Positions 18,059 through 28,088 of a DNA stretch of 64,000 nt are shown in pieces; position 1 is the first letter of the stretch, and each line of letters begins with the position of its first letter. The position numbers were made by a program, and so were the translations under genes. The notes below the pieces were generated by a model. The model was not told where the DNA came from and made no database searches. It saw nothing but the letters and a program-made list of their open reading frames with translations. The DNA comes from an uncultured Sphingomonadaceae bacterium (GTDB lineage: Bacteria; Pseudomonadota; Alphaproteobacteria; Sphingomonadales; Sphingomonadaceae). Where the stretch lies: NCBI GenBank assembly GCA_947493955.1, contig CANLSQ010000001.1, positions 620,001 to 684,000 on the forward strand. Reading direction: 5' to 3'.

Positions 18059-19174
18059 CTAAACCCGCATTGGCATCAGCACATATAGAGCTGGTGACTT
18101 GTCATCCTCACGGATCAATGTGGGTGCGCTGGCATCGGCGAGGTGAAGTTCGACATTGTCGCCTTCGATCTCACTTAAAATGTCCAACAGGTACCGCGAA
18201 TTAAAGCCAATTTCGAAACCGTCTTCCTTGTAAGCTCCAGGCACTTCTTCTGCCGCTGTGCCATTTTCAGGAGACGTGACTGACAGCGTAATTTTGTCAT
18301 CACCCAAAGCCATTTTGACTGCACGGGTCTTCTCGGTGGCGATGGTCGAAACGCGGTCAACGCCTTGCGCAAAACTCTTTGGATCGATTTTCAGGATTTT
18401 GTCATTTCCGGTTGGAATGACGCGTGTATAATCCGGGAAAGTACCGTCGATTAGCTTGCTGGTCAGGATAGCAGTACCAAGGGTAAAGCGAATTTTGCTC
18501 GCGGACAAATCAATTTGAACAGATGCTTCGCCATTTTCATCCAGCAACTTGCGCAGTTCGTTGACGCATTTGCGTGGTACGATAACGTCCGGCATACCTT
18601 CGGCACCAGCAGGGCGGGGCAGGGTGACACGGGCCAGACGGTGACCATCAGTGGCGGCGGCTTTCAGAACAGGTGTCTCTTCGTCCTGGACGTGCAGGAA
18701 AATACCGTTCAGATAGTAGCGTGTTTCTTCAGTAGAGATCGCGAACTTGGTTTTGTCGATAATCTGCACGAGGGATGCTGCCGGCAACTCGAAACTGGTC
18801 GGCAGATCGCCCTCGGCAATGATCGGGAAATCATCGCGGGGCAGGGTTTGGAGATTAAACCGTGCCCGGCCTGCATTGACTTTCATTTTGCCATCGGCTG
18901 CGTCCAGTTGAACCTGCGAACCATCTGGCAGTTTGCGGGCAATATCGAATAGCGTGTGCGCGGAAACGGTTATCGATCCCGCGGTTTCCACTTGCGCCTC
19001 TACGGTTTCTACAACTTGCAGATCGAGGTCGGTGGCCATCAATTTGATGCCGCCACCTTCGCTGGCTTCGATCAACACATTGGACAGAATGGGGATCGTA
19101 TTGCGCCGCTCAACCACTGACTGGACATGGCCCAGACTTTTCAGCAGTGCTGCGCGTTCAATTGTCGCTTTCAT
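18059..19174 (-). CDS. dnaN: DNA polymerase III beta subunit (sliding clamp)
   Basis: This 371-residue protein has the three-domain clamp architecture: it starts MKATIERAALLKSLGHVQSV, has RNTIPILSNVLIEA in domain 1, ETRYYLNGIFLH in domain 2, and ends in ALYVLMPMRV. It encircles DNA and tethers the replicative polymerase and repair enzymes. The ATG at 19174 matches the conserved family N-terminus; sequence further upstream in the same frame is non-coding. No dnaA or recF is adjacent, as in many alphaproteobacteria. Confidence 0.97.
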   Translation of the reverse strand: MKATIERAALLKSLGHVQSVVERRNTIPILSNVLIEASEGGGIKLMATDLDLQVVETVEAQVETAGSITVSAHTLFDIARKLPDGSQVQLDAADGKMKVNAGRARFNLQTLPRDDFPIIAEGDLPTSFELPAASLVQIIDKTKFAISTEETRYYLNGIFLHVQDEETPVLKAAATDGHRLARVTLPRPAGAEGMPDVIVPRKCVNELRKLLDENGEASVQIDLSASKIRFTLGTAILTSKLIDGTFPDYTRVIPTGNDKILKIDPKSFAQGVDRVSTIATEKTRAVKMALGDDKITLSVTSPENGTAAEEVPGAYKEDGFEIGFNSRYLLDILSEIEGDNVELHLADASAPTLIREDDKSPALYVLMPMRV

Positions 19175-19425
19175 AAACCGTCCTTCATTTCCTGTCCTTG
19201 GGCAGTGTATTTCGCCCCAATGGCTGTGCCCGGACAAGACAAAAGACTCCGTCCAGTTCACAGATAGTCTTCGTCTCATTAACAATATCAACCAATAGGG
19301 CAAGCCCGATACAGGGGGTGACAAAGATATTGCGGTGAAAATCTGTGGAAAAAACACACAATGCGGTTAAACCCGCTAAAGATATCGACCAGCGACGTTA
19401 TGCAAAAGCGAATTAGACCATAGTT

Positions 19426-20079
19426 ATGAGCAATTTAAGCCGCAATATCAGTACAAATGGAAAACGCCTGTTCATTGCTCGTCATGGCGAGACAATTTTC
19501 AATCTGGCCGGCCGTATTCAGGGCAATGATGCGCATACCCCTTTGACACAACGCGGCTTTGCCCAGGCTGATGAAATGGGCCGTGCGCTTGCGCTTTATT
19601 TGGGCGGTTTTTGCAACCTTGATCTCGTTGCTTCTGACACGGGCAGGGCGCTGCAAACCTTGTCGATCGTTTGTGAGCATGTTGAACTGGATTGGCATAA
19701 TACCATTCCTGATTCCCGTCTTCGGGAAATCAATATGGGAGAATGGGAGGGCGTTTATTACAGCAAGCTCAATGGCCAGCTTCAAGTTGATCACCAACAG
19801 GGATTATTTCTTACCCAAGCGCCTGGCGGAGAGACCTATCGTGACATTGTGGACCGGTTGAAGGCTTGGCTCGCCGATCAAGCATTTGATCGTGACATGC
19901 TGCTGATCAGCCACGGGATGACTAGCCGGGTGTTGCGGGGTTTGTTGACCGGGCAACCGCCGCTGGAATCGATCGATGCGCCGATGGCTGATAGCCTTCC
20001 CCAAGGTTCGATGGTCCAAATTGTCGATGGTTCGGAGACAATTGTCCACTTGGGTGTGGGAGAGAGCGAAAAGGCATGA
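19426..20079 (+). CDS. Histidine phosphatase (phosphoglycerate-mutase-like)
   Basis: This 217-residue protein carries the RHGE motif at 19-22 (His20 is the phospho-acceptor), a second conserved arginine segment (SDTGRALQT), the acid region EINMGEWEG and the second catalytic histidine in LLISHGMTSRVLRG. The family includes cofactor-dependent phosphoglycerate mutases and broad-specificity phosphatases; with no further specificity markers, phosphatase is the safer reading. It overlaps the next gene by 4 bp (ATGA). Confidence 0.88.
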   Translation: MSNLSRNISTNGKRLFIARHGETIFNLAGRIQGNDAHTPLTQRGFAQADEMGRALALYLGGFCNLDLVASDTGRALQTLSIVCEHVELDWHNTIPDSRLREINMGEWEGVYYSKLNGQLQVDHQQGLFLTQAPGGETYRDIVDRLKAWLADQAFDRDMLLISHGMTSRVLRGLLTGQPPLESIDAPMADSLPQGSMVQIVDGSETIVHLGVGESEKA

Positions 20080-20570
20080 GGATTGCCGCTGCCCTGACCG
20101 CCATTTGTTTCGCAACCTTGTCCGTGCCGATTGCGGCCAAGGATTCGCTGGGTGTCTTTAATAGCTGGGGCGCTTTTCGTGATCCGGCTGTTCCGCGCTG
20201 TTATGCCATTGCGGAGTCAGAGGACATAAGGGGCAAGGCTGAGCGTAAATCCTATGCCTCGGTGGGTTTTTGGCCCAAGCGCAACATTCGTGCGCAATTT
20301 CATGTCCGCCTCAGCCGTGATCGCTCGACCAATAGCCGTGTCATGGTTGGTATTAGTGGACGTCGTTTTCAACTGACGGCCAACCGTTCCGATGGCTGGT
20401 CGCAGGATACACGCATGGACGCAGCAATTATTGCTGCCTTGCGGTCTGCCAACAGCATGACGATCGAGAGCACCGGGCGTGATGGCAAACCGATTGTTGA
20501 TGCATACTTGCTGCGCGGCGCGGCAACCGCAATTGATGCGGCATCATTGGGTTGTTCGCGTCTGGAATAA
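20076..20570 (+). CDS. Secreted protein, IalB-like, conserved next to rlmN
   Basis: This 164-residue protein has a signal peptide (cleavage after PIAA). The mature domain has WGAFRDPAVPRCYAIAE, then YASVGFWPKR, then an ISGRRFQLTANRSDGW core and a closing GAATAIDAASLGC. The two cysteines may form a disulfide. The layout resembles the invasion-associated-locus-B family, but similarity is judged by eye only. It overlaps the phosphatase gene by 4 bp and lies just upstream of rlmN, so the three are probably one transcript. Confidence 0.65.
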   Translation: MRIAAALTAICFATLSVPIAAKDSLGVFNSWGAFRDPAVPRCYAIAESEDIRGKAERKSYASVGFWPKRNIRAQFHVRLSRDRSTNSRVMVGISGRRFQLTANRSDGWSQDTRMDAAIIAALRSANSMTIESTGRDGKPIVDAYLLRGAATAIDAASLGCSRLE

Positions 20571-20662
20571 TGCGCTGATGTGAAAATCCAGGGTTGGATA
20601 TGATACCCAGCCTTTTTCGCGGTCACTGGTATTTGTCTCACTACAGTCCTATATGCGCCCTC

Positions 20663-21910
20663 ATGCAGATTCCCGGCCATATTGATCCTGTCCCGCTTCC
20701 CGCCAAAGTGACGCCTCGTGAAGACGGGCGAGTCGATCTTATTGGATTGAGCGTAGCTGAAATTCGGGACGTGCTCGTCGAAGCGGGATTGGATGAGAAG
20801 CAGGGGAAGTTGCGCTCCAAACAGCTGTTCCACTGGATGTATCATCGCGGCATAGATGACTTTTCTATCATGACCGATATGAGCAAGACCCTACGCCCTT
20901 GGTTGGCAGAGCGGTTTGTGATTGGACGACCAGAGATTGTTGAAGCCCATTTGTCGGAAGATGGAACGCGCAAATGGTTGCTGCGGTCCGCCGACAAGCA
21001 GGATTATGAAATGGTCTTCATTCCCGATGAAGATCGCGGGACACTATGTATTTCCTCGCAAGTCGGGTGCACGCTCAACTGCCGGTTCTGCCACACGGGG
21101 ACAATGCGCCTGGTGCGAAATCTGACTCCCGGCGAGATTGTTGGGCAAGTCATGCTTGCTCGTGATGCGTTGGGCGAGTGGCCCAAAGGTGTGATGGATT
21201 TTGCCGACGAAGAAGAAGCGGAAAATACCAAGGAATATAATCAGGCCTATAAATCTGATGGCCGCTTGCTGACCAATATCGTGCTTATGGGCATGGGGGA
21301 ACCGCTTTATAATTTTGACAATGTCCGTGATGCGATGAAAGTCGTCATGGATGGGGCCGGACTGGCTCTGTCGCGCCGCCGGATTACTTTGTCGACCAGC
21401 GGCGTGGTACCTATGATCGCGCGGGCCGGTGATGAAATAAGCGTTAATCTGGCAATATCCCTACATGCCGTAAACAAGGAAACGCGCGACGAGATCGTGC
21501 CGCTCAACCGCAAATATTCTATTGAAGAATTGCTACAGGCCTGTGCGGATTATCCCGGTTCCAGCAACTCGCGGCGGATCACGTTTGAATATGTGATGCT
21601 GAAAGACAAGAATGACAGCGACGAAGATGCGCGCGAATTGGTCAATCTGCTGCGGCAATATGACTTGCCGGCCAAGGTAAACCTCATACCGTTCAACCCG
21701 TGGCCCGGTTCGGCTTATGAATGCTCGACTCCCGAGCGGATCAAGGCATTTTCCAAAATCGTTTTTGATGCCGGTATCAGTGCGCCCGTGCGGACCCCGC
21801 GTGGGCGTGATATCATGGCCGCTTGCGGGCAGTTAAAATCGGCCAGCGAAAAGAAAAGCCGGGCTGAACTTGACCGTCTGGCGGAAGAGAAGCAAGCGGC
21901 GCTCGGTTGA
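20663..21910 (+). CDS. rlmN: Dual-specificity 23S rRNA (A2503-C2) / tRNA (A37-C2) methyltransferase
   Basis: This 415-residue radical-SAM enzyme has the [14 protein letters not shown] motif (C-x3-C-x2-C, binding the 4Fe-4S cluster), the [17 protein letters not shown] segment and the C-terminal cysteine in MAACGQL used as the methyl-transfer intermediate. It methylates adenosine 2503 in 23S rRNA. The ATG at 20663 was chosen because [13 protein letters not shown] leads directly into the conserved N-terminal domain. Sequence upstream of it is in frame but lacks family character, and no strong ribosome-binding site precedes either start. Confidence 0.95.
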   Translation: MQIPGHIDPVPLPAKVTPREDGRVDLIGLSVAEIRDVLVEAGLDEKQGKLRSKQLFHWMYHRGIDDFSIMTDMSKTLRPWLAERFVIGRPEIVEAHLSEDGTRKWLLRSADKQDYEMVFIPDEDRGTLCISSQVGCTLNCRFCHTGTMRLVRNLTPGEIVGQVMLARDALGEWPKGVMDFADEEEAENTKEYNQAYKSDGRLLTNIVLMGMGEPLYNFDNVRDAMKVVMDGAGLALSRRRITLSTSGVVPMIARAGDEISVNLAISLHAVNKETRDEIVPLNRKYSIEELLQACADYPGSSNSRRITFEYVMLKDKNDSDEDARELVNLLRQYDLPAKVNLIPFNPWPGSAYECSTPERIKAFSKIVFDAGISAPVRTPRGRDIMAACGQLKSASEKKSRAELDRLAEEKQAALG

Positions 21911-21920
21911 TTTACCAAGT

Positions 21921-22310
21921 CTAAATAGTTGCGATTACGTCAATTTCCACCATCAGGTCAGGCAGTGCCAAGGCTTTGACTTCGACAATTGTATCTGCCG
22001 GGTAAGGCTCTGAAAAATAGTGTTTTCGGGCTTCGACGATCTGCGGGAAAAAGGCCATGTCGGTGAGATAGATGGTGACCTTGACGATCCTTTTTCGATC
22101 GCTACCGCCAGCCGCCAGCACTCGGTCGATGTTGATAAAGACCTGCGCTACCTGTTGATCAAAGTCTCCAGCGCCAACGATGTTACCAGCTTCGTCAATG
22201 GCGGCCTGACCAGAAAGAAACAGCATATCACCTACCCGCCAGCCGGGCGCAATGGCGTAAGGGGCGAGTGGATCGGGATCGATTTTGATTACTTTGCGTT
22301 TGTCGGTCAT
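21921..22310 (-). CDS. RidA family protein
   Basis: This 129-residue protein has the YjgF/YER057c/UK114 fold signature: GDMLFLSGQAAIDEAGNIVG near the start and KVTIYLTD then EPYPADTIVEVKALALPDLMVEIDVIA at the end. RidA proteins hydrolyse reactive enamine/imine intermediates made by PLP enzymes; the catalytic arginine usually in the last third is replaced here (PADTIVEVKAL), so this may be a non-deaminase subgroup. The ATG at 22310 has GAGG upstream. Confidence 0.85.
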   Translation of the reverse strand: MTDKRKVIKIDPDPLAPYAIAPGWRVGDMLFLSGQAAIDEAGNIVGAGDFDQQVAQVFINIDRVLAAGGSDRKRIVKVTIYLTDMAFFPQIVEARKHYFSEPYPADTIVEVKALALPDLMVEIDVIATI

Positions 22311-22388
22311 CCAAACCTCGTTTCGGCAACAAGTTTCTTTTCTTTGCACTGTAACGACTAACTTTCATTTGTCGAACAACTGACTAGA

Positions 22389-23213
22389 ATGGCTGTTCAA
22401 ATGATCAAATCTCAAAACAACACGGCAAAGCGCCACAAGCTGACGACCCGGCTCTGGCACTGGGTGAACGCCCTCTGCTTGCTTGTTCTGGTTATGAGCG
22501 GCTTGACGATCTTCAATGCCCACCCGAGGCTCTATTGGGGGGAATATGGTGCCAGTGATGACTATGCCTGGGCCGCTGTCGGGTCTTCGCAGACCTTAGG
22601 TTATGTCCGGTTAGGTGAGACAAAAATCGAGACGACCGGCTTTGTCGGCAACTGGCGAGATAGCAATGGTCAGATACAGACATGGGCTTTTCCCGGCTGG
22701 GCAACTATCCCTTCCTATTACAGTCTTGCTGAAGGAAGGCGTTGGCATTTCTTTTTTGCATGGATTTTCAGCGTTGGATTGGCGTTTTTCATGATCCGAT
22801 CCCTGTTTAATCGCCACGTGCAAAAAGACCTGCATATCTCGCGCGCGGAATGGCGACCGTCCAGCATCTGGCGCGATGTGAGAAACCATTTGCGGTTACG
22901 GTTTCACGAAGTCAGTTCGGTCAATATCTATAATATTCTGCAGAAATTCAGCTATGTTGGAGTAATCTTTATCCTTTTGCCGCTGATGATTTTTACCGGA
23001 TTGGCGATGTCGCCAGCGATGGATGCGAATTGGCCGTGGCTCACCGATATATTTGGTGGTCGGCAGTCAGCACGGTCCATTCATTTTATCGGCATGTCTC
23101 TGCTGTTATTGTTCTTCATCGTTCATATGATCACGTTGTTGCTGGCAGGGCCATTCAAACAGACGTGGGCCATGATCACGGGCGGCAAACGAGAGGATAG
23201 CGATCATGCGTAA
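22389..23213 (+). CDS. Cytochrome b561-type membrane subunit
   Basis: This 274-residue membrane protein has about four helices (22-42, 118-137, 195-217, 228-258). The histidines in TTRLWHWVNAL, in the second helix region (RRWHFFFAW), and in IHFIGMSLLLLFFIVHMI are positioned to bind b-type heme. It overlaps the molybdoenzyme gene by 8 bp, so the pair should form a membrane redox complex in which this subunit exchanges electrons with the quinone pool, as in YedZ/MsrQ or formate-dehydrogenase-gamma-like systems. An alternative start is ATG 22401. Confidence 0.85.
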   Translation: MAVQMIKSQNNTAKRHKLTTRLWHWVNALCLLVLVMSGLTIFNAHPRLYWGEYGASDDYAWAAVGSSQTLGYVRLGETKIETTGFVGNWRDSNGQIQTWAFPGWATIPSYYSLAEGRRWHFFFAWIFSVGLAFFMIRSLFNRHVQKDLHISRAEWRPSSIWRDVRNHLRLRFHEVSSVNIYNILQKFSYVGVIFILLPLMIFTGLAMSPAMDANWPWLTDIFGGRQSARSIHFIGMSLLLLFFIVHMITLLLAGPFKQTWAMITGGKREDSDHA

Positions 23214-23967
23214 AATGCTTAGCCGGCGAACTCTCATTACCACTGGCGCACTTGGCGCTGGCAGTTTGCTGAGTGGTTGTGATGCACTCAGCCGCAACCA
23301 GACTTTCCAGAACATATTGGGTAGTGCGGAGGATGCAAATTTTCTGGTCCAGCGCGCTCTGGGTGACCGGATGGAGCTAGCCAGCGAATATAGCATCAAG
23401 GACCTGTCTCCGAAATTTCGAGCAAATGGTACGCGCGATCCAGGGACTCCAGACTATACGGCTAGCGCGGCACAGGGCTTTGCGGACTGGCAATTGCGCT
23501 TGACCGGGCTGTTCAAGAAACCTCAGAATTTTTCTTTGGCAGCCTTGTTGTCAATGCCGCAGCGTACGCAGATCACCCGGCACGACTGTGTTGAGGGCTG
23601 GAGCGCTATTGGCCAATGGACCGGAGTACCACTCAAATTGTTACTCGACTTGGCGCAACTGCAAGACAGTGCGAAATTTTTGGTTTTCCACTGTGCTGAT
23701 CGGCTAGGCGGACGACCATATTATGAAAGCATTGACCTGCTCGACGCTTTCCACCCTCAAACTATTATGGCGCATCGACTGAACGGTGAATCTGTACCGA
23801 TTGAAAATGGCGCACCTCTGAGGCTGCGCGTAGAGCGGCAGCTGGGCTATAAACATGCAAAATATGTTACCGGGATTGAAGCGGTTGCCACTCTGGACAA
23901 TATCGGTGAGGGCAAAGGCGGATATTGGGAAGATGTCGGCAACTACGAATGGTATGCAGGAATTTAA
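23206..23967 (+). CDS. Sulfite-oxidase-like molybdopterin oxidoreductase, Tat-exported lipoprotein
   Basis: This 253-residue protein has a twin-arginine signal (SRRTLITTGALGAGSLLSGC) ending in a lipobox at C25, so the enzyme is likely exported folded and lipid-anchored. The molybdenum-ligand cysteine is C128 in RHDCVEGWSAIGQWTG, the pattern of the sulfite-oxidase/MsrP family, followed by HCADRLGGRPYYESIDL and NGAPLRLRVERQLGYKHAKYV. The substrate is unknown; the family reduces or oxidises sulfur and N-oxide compounds. Partner: the preceding cytochrome b, translationally coupled. Confidence 0.88.
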   Translation: MRKMLSRRTLITTGALGAGSLLSGCDALSRNQTFQNILGSAEDANFLVQRALGDRMELASEYSIKDLSPKFRANGTRDPGTPDYTASAAQGFADWQLRLTGLFKKPQNFSLAALLSMPQRTQITRHDCVEGWSAIGQWTGVPLKLLLDLAQLQDSAKFLVFHCADRLGGRPYYESIDLLDAFHPQTIMAHRLNGESVPIENGAPLRLRVERQLGYKHAKYVTGIEAVATLDNIGEGKGGYWEDVGNYEWYAGI

Positions 23968-23994
23968 CGAGTTTTTTGTGCTGAGGAGCAATGG

Positions 23995-25233
23995 ATGTCC
24001 ATATTAGGTCGCTTTCTTGGGAGCGTAGTAAAAAGAGGATCAATTACAGTAGCTCATCCTGATGGGTCGACGGAAAAATTTGGGAAATCGGAAACCGGCT
24101 TTCCGGATGTCGCTGTGCGTTTGACCGACAAAGGCGTGATGCGGCAGATATTGCTCGATCCACGCCTGGGTGCTGCTGAAACTTTTATGGACGGGCGCCT
24201 TGTTGTCGAACAGGGTGATATCATGGAATTGGTCCAGCTACTGCGTGCCAACAAGCGTTGGGAAAGAGGCGGCCGCCTGAGCGATCCCAGCGCTTTCAAG
24301 AAAGTCAAAAGCCTCATTGCTGCGCGTTTGGATAGTATCAACGGACAGCGCCGATCCAAGGCCAATGTTGCCCATCACTATGACCTTAGCCGTGATCTCT
24401 ATGAGCTGTTTCTCGACAAAGACATGCAATATAGCTGTGCCTATTGGACTGACCCAGACAATACGCTTGAGCAGGCTCAACTGGACAAGAAGGCCCATAT
24501 CGCAGCAAAGCTGGATCTGAAGGCAGGCCAGCGTGTGCTCGATATCGGCTGCGGCTGGGGCGGGATGGCGCTCTATCTAAATCAAAAATTTGGTGTTGAT
24601 GTACTGGGCATTACGCTGAGCGAAGAGCAGCTGAAAGTCGCTCAGGAGCGAGCTGAAAGGGAAGGCGTTGCAGACAAGGTCCAATTTGAGTTGATCGACT
24701 ATCGTGACCTTGCCGAGCGCGATGCCGGGCAGTTTGATCGTATAGTTTCTGTCGGCATGTTTGAGCATGTCGGTGTACCAAATTTCAAAACCTTTTTTCG
24801 TTGTGCGGCCAATCTGATGACTGACGACGGGGTTATGCTGCTCCACACGATCGGACGGATGGGCAAGCCGGGAACCACTGACGCCTTCACTCGTAAATAT
24901 ATCTTTCCTGGAGGGTATATTCCTGCATTGAGTGAGACGGTCGAGGCCAGCGAGCATTTCCGGTTGATGGCAACGGATATTGAGACACTTCGGCTGCATT
25001 ATGCGCTGACTTTGCGTGAATGGTACAAGCGGACTGTGGCAAATAAAGAAAAGATTGTCGCTCTATATGATGAACGATTCTTCCGGCTCTGGACCTTTTA
25101 TCTGGCGGGCGCCACGGCGGCGTTTGAGAGCGGCAGCATGTGTAACTATCAGATTCAGTTCAGCCGGAACCGGCATACATTGCCCTTGACGCGCGATTAT
25201 ATCGGAGAGGTCGAGCAGACCTTAAGCGCCTGA
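23995..25233 (+). CDS. cfa: Cyclopropane-fatty-acyl-phospholipid synthase
   Basis: This 412-residue SAM-dependent methyltransferase converts cis-unsaturated acyl chains of phospholipids to cyclopropanes. The SAM-binding motif is VLDIGCGWGGMALYL (about 181-195). The N-terminal lipid-binding region and ANVAHHYDLSRDLYELFLD, MQYSCAYW, and VSVGMFEHVG are all characteristic. It begins 27 bp after the molybdoenzyme gene in the same direction and may be cotranscribed with it. Confidence 0.93.
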   Translation: MSILGRFLGSVVKRGSITVAHPDGSTEKFGKSETGFPDVAVRLTDKGVMRQILLDPRLGAAETFMDGRLVVEQGDIMELVQLLRANKRWERGGRLSDPSAFKKVKSLIAARLDSINGQRRSKANVAHHYDLSRDLYELFLDKDMQYSCAYWTDPDNTLEQAQLDKKAHIAAKLDLKAGQRVLDIGCGWGGMALYLNQKFGVDVLGITLSEEQLKVAQERAEREGVADKVQFELIDYRDLAERDAGQFDRIVSVGMFEHVGVPNFKTFFRCAANLMTDDGVMLLHTIGRMGKPGTTDAFTRKYIFPGGYIPALSETVEASEHFRLMATDIETLRLHYALTLREWYKRTVANKEKIVALYDERFFRLWTFYLAGATAAFESGSMCNYQIQFSRNRHTLPLTRDYIGEVEQTLSA

Positions 25234-25249
25234 TCGTTGGGAAGATCGG

Positions 25250-25693
25250 CTATCGAGGATATTTGTTGTCCATCGCCACTTTGTCGAATGCGATGAGTTT
25301 TGCCAGTATGCCGCGATCAATCCGATCAAGCCGGGTGATGTAAAGACACGAGGATCCGCGTTTGTGCGGCCCCAGCTTTTCAAGCAGTTCCGATTGTTTC
25401 GCTATGTTCTCCTGTTCACTGGTACAGCCCAATACGTAGAGACTGAGATTTTGTTTTCTGGGCGAAAAGCCTGACCGGCACATATCGCCTTCACGCCCGC
25501 TGTCATATTTATAATGATAACTGCCAAAGCCGACGATGCTCTCTCCCCACATTTTGGGTTCTTCGCCGGTTATGTCCTTGAACATATCGAGCAATTCCAT
25601 GGCGTCGGCTCGGCGCCCATCATGTTCGACATTGGCAATGAAAACGTTCACATCACCGTTATTCTCTCTTGTCTTGTTTTTTGCTGCTGCCAT
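25250..25693 (-). CDS. DUF1801 domain protein
   Basis: This 147-residue cytoplasmic protein has the DUF1801 pattern: ADAMELLDMFKDITGEEPKMWGESIVGFGSYHY near the start, GFSPRKQNLSLYV in the middle and a closing CLYITRLDRID segment. The family fold is related to SufE-like/YdhG proteins and has no assigned biochemical role. It converges with cfa and diverges from argG. Promoter elements were not assigned. Confidence 0.85.
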   Translation of the reverse strand: MAAAKNKTRENNGDVNVFIANVEHDGRRADAMELLDMFKDITGEEPKMWGESIVGFGSYHYKYDSGREGDMCRSGFSPRKQNLSLYVLGCTSEQENIAKQSELLEKLGPHKRGSSCLYITRLDRIDRGILAKLIAFDKVAMDNKYPR

Positions 25694-25776
25694 GTTTTCC
25701 TCCTCTCAACCCTGCATATCATATTGCTTACAAATATGGAGCCTGTTAGGCGCGGCGAAATTGTCTTTTTGAAAGT

Positions 25777-27006
25777 ATGAGCATGAGCGATTCCGTAAAG
25801 CGTGTGGTTCTGGCCTTTTCCGGCGGACTTGATACCAGTGTTATTCTGAAATGGCTGCAACAGGAATATGGCTGTGAGGTTGTTACCTTCACCGCCGATC
25901 TCGGGCAGGGTGAAGAGCTGGAGCCCGCACGCAAGACGGCAGAGCTATTGGGCGTTAAGCCGGAACATATCTTTATCGACGATTTGCGCGAAGAATTTGT
26001 GAAAGATTATGTCTTTCCGATGATGCGGGCCAATGCACTTTACGAGGGACTCTATCTTCTCGGCACGTCGATTGCGCGGCCGCTCATTTCCAAACGCCAG
26101 ATTGAGATCGCCAAACTGACCGGAGCAGATGCCGTTGCACATGGTGCTACCGGCAAAGGTAACGATCAAATTCGCTTCGAGCTTGGTTATTATGGCCTCA
26201 ATCCGGAGGTGAAGGTTATCGCACCTTGGCGGGAATGGGATCTGACCAGTCGGACAAGATTGATCGAGTTTGCCGAGAAACATCAGATACCGGTGCCTAA
26301 GGACAAGCGCGGGGAAGCGCCTTTCTCAACTGATGCCAATATGCTTCATACCTCTTCTGAGGGCAAGATATTGGAGGACCCTTGGGAAGAGGTCCCCGAT
26401 TATGTCTACTCCCGCACAAACCACCCGGAAGATGCGCCGGACAAGCCGGAATATATAACCATAGACTTTGAACGCGGTGATGGTGTCGCTATTAATGGCG
26501 AAGGCATGAGCCCTGCGACCTTGCTTGAAAAACTCAATGACTATGGCCGTGAGCACGGTATTGGCCGGCTCGATCTGGTCGAGAACCGCTTTGTCGGGAT
26601 GAAATCACGGGGCATGTACGAAACGCCCGGCGGTACCATTTATCACGCAGCGCACCGCGGGATCGAGCAATTGACCCTCGACAGTGGCGCGGCGCATATG
26701 AAGGATGAACTGGCCCCACGCTATGCGGAACTTGTCTATAACGGCTTTTGGTTCGCGCCAGAGCGTGAGATGCTGCAGGCAGCGATCGACAGGAGCCAGG
26801 AGCGGGTAACCGGCACGGTAAGGCTCAAATTATACAAAGGGTCGGTCAATGTTGTTGGCCGGAAGGCCGATGTTAACTTCAACCTTTATAGCGAAGATGT
26901 GGTGACTTTTGAGGATGATGCCGGCGCCTATGACCAGAAGGATGCGGAAGGTTTTATCAAGCTCAACGCTCTGCGGCTTCGATTGCTTGGCAAGCGCGAC
27001 GGTTAA
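25777..27006 (+). CDS. argG: Argininosuccinate synthase
   Basis: This 409-residue protein has the N-type ATP pyrophosphatase P-loop [10 protein letters not shown] near residue 11, [29 protein letters not shown] and [14 protein letters not shown], all diagnostic of ArgG. It condenses citrulline and aspartate with ATP to argininosuccinate in arginine synthesis. Length is normal. A second ATG two codons later (25783) is an equal start candidate. Confidence 0.97.
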   Translation: MSMSDSVKRVVLAFSGGLDTSVILKWLQQEYGCEVVTFTADLGQGEELEPARKTAELLGVKPEHIFIDDLREEFVKDYVFPMMRANALYEGLYLLGTSIARPLISKRQIEIAKLTGADAVAHGATGKGNDQIRFELGYYGLNPEVKVIAPWREWDLTSRTRLIEFAEKHQIPVPKDKRGEAPFSTDANMLHTSSEGKILEDPWEEVPDYVYSRTNHPEDAPDKPEYITIDFERGDGVAINGEGMSPATLLEKLNDYGREHGIGRLDLVENRFVGMKSRGMYETPGGTIYHAAHRGIEQLTLDSGAAHMKDELAPRYAELVYNGFWFAPEREMLQAAIDRSQERVTGTVRLKLYKGSVNVVGRKADVNFNLYSEDVVTFEDDAGAYDQKDAEGFIKLNALRLRLLGKRDG

Positions 27007-27017
27007 GATAAACTAGG

Positions 27018-27992
27018 ATGCTGATCGCAATTTTCACCCTATTGGCTGGTTTTGTAGTCTTGATCGGCGGCGGTGAATTGCTTGTTCGGGGAGCGGTGCG
27101 TGTCGCTGAGCGTGCGGGTATGTCGCAACTGCTCATAGGTCTCACAATCGTCGGTTTTGGAACGTCGGCGCCTGAACTGGTGGCTAGCGTAGAAGCAGCG
27201 CGGGCAGGGTCGCCTGGTATTGCCTGGGGAAATGTTGTGGGCTCGAATCTCGCCAACAGTCTGCTGATCCTGGGCACGGCCTCCTTGATATTGCCGATGG
27301 TCGTGCCGCGTGGACCGCTATGGCGTGACGGTGGTTTAGCGCTGGTCGCCACTATCATCCTCTGGTTTGTAGCTAGCACCAGCGGGATTACTATCACCAT
27401 CGGCGCCGCTTTTCTGATCTTGCTCTGCGCCTATCTCAGTTACGCCTACTGGGCCGAGAAAACCCAACCCGTTGGGGCCAGCGCATTGCATGAAAAAGCA
27501 GAAGCACTCGAAGTGACCGATACGCATTTGCATGATGAGGGGCCGCTTTGGCGTTCCCTTATTGTCCTGATCGGAGGCATTGTGCTGATCGTTGCTGGCG
27601 GACGCTGGCTGGTTGAGGGAGCGGTTGATTTGGCGCGGCTTGTCGGCATGAGCGAGGCTGTTATCGGTCTGACGGTCATTGCTATCGGAACATCGCTGCC
27701 GGAACTCGTCACTTCGGTCATTGCGGCTTACAAGGGGGCGAGTGCGGTTGCGCTGGGCAATGTGCTAGGTTCGAACATCTTTAACCTGCTGCTGATCGGC
27801 GGGGTAACGGCGGTGATTGCGCCGGGAACCATTCCGGCTGAGATTACCAGCTATGGCCTGCCGTTGCTGATTGCGACGTCGGTGCTGTTGATGATCTTCG
27901 CGGCCACCGGGCGGCGCATTACGCGGTGGGAGGGGGCGATCCTGCTGATCATCTACGTGGCGCAACTCGTTTACAATGTGGTGGCGGTCTAG
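27018..27992 (+). CDS. Calcium/sodium antiporter (CaCA superfamily)
   Basis: This 324-residue membrane protein has the two inverted alpha-repeats that form the ion-binding core: GFGTSAPELVASVEAA with NVVGSNLANSLL in the first half and IAIGTSLPELVTSVIAA with NVLGSNIFNLLL in the second. About ten helices are evident. Members of this YrbG-like group exchange Ca2+ for Na+ or K+ across the inner membrane. It follows argG by 11 bp and may share its transcript. Confidence 0.92.
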   Translation: MLIAIFTLLAGFVVLIGGGELLVRGAVRVAERAGMSQLLIGLTIVGFGTSAPELVASVEAARAGSPGIAWGNVVGSNLANSLLILGTASLILPMVVPRGPLWRDGGLALVATIILWFVASTSGITITIGAAFLILLCAYLSYAYWAEKTQPVGASALHEKAEALEVTDTHLHDEGPLWRSLIVLIGGIVLIVAGGRWLVEGAVDLARLVGMSEAVIGLTVIAIGTSLPELVTSVIAAYKGASAVALGNVLGSNIFNLLLIGGVTAVIAPGTIPAEITSYGLPLLIATSVLLMIFAATGRRITRWEGAILLIIYVAQLVYNVVAV

Positions 27993-28048
27993 CATCTTTC
28001 GAAGGTGATAAAGGTTACGAAAGTGCCGCGGAGATTGACTCCCCGTTT

Positions 28049-28088
28049 ATATTTCGATAATACTGGAAATATGGAAACGATTCGAAAT
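28049..28088. promoter_or_regulatory. Candidate ArsR operator over the arsR start
   Basis: A 7-bp inverted repeat ATATTTC / GAAATAT (28049-28055 and 28066-28072) spans the arsR start codon at 28071, and ATTTCGA at 28051-28057 is also complementary to TCGAAAT at 28082-28088. AT-rich dyads over the promoter or start are typical ArsR/SmtB operators, suggesting autorepression of arsR-arsI-aqpS relieved by trivalent arsenicals. Confidence 0.5.
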
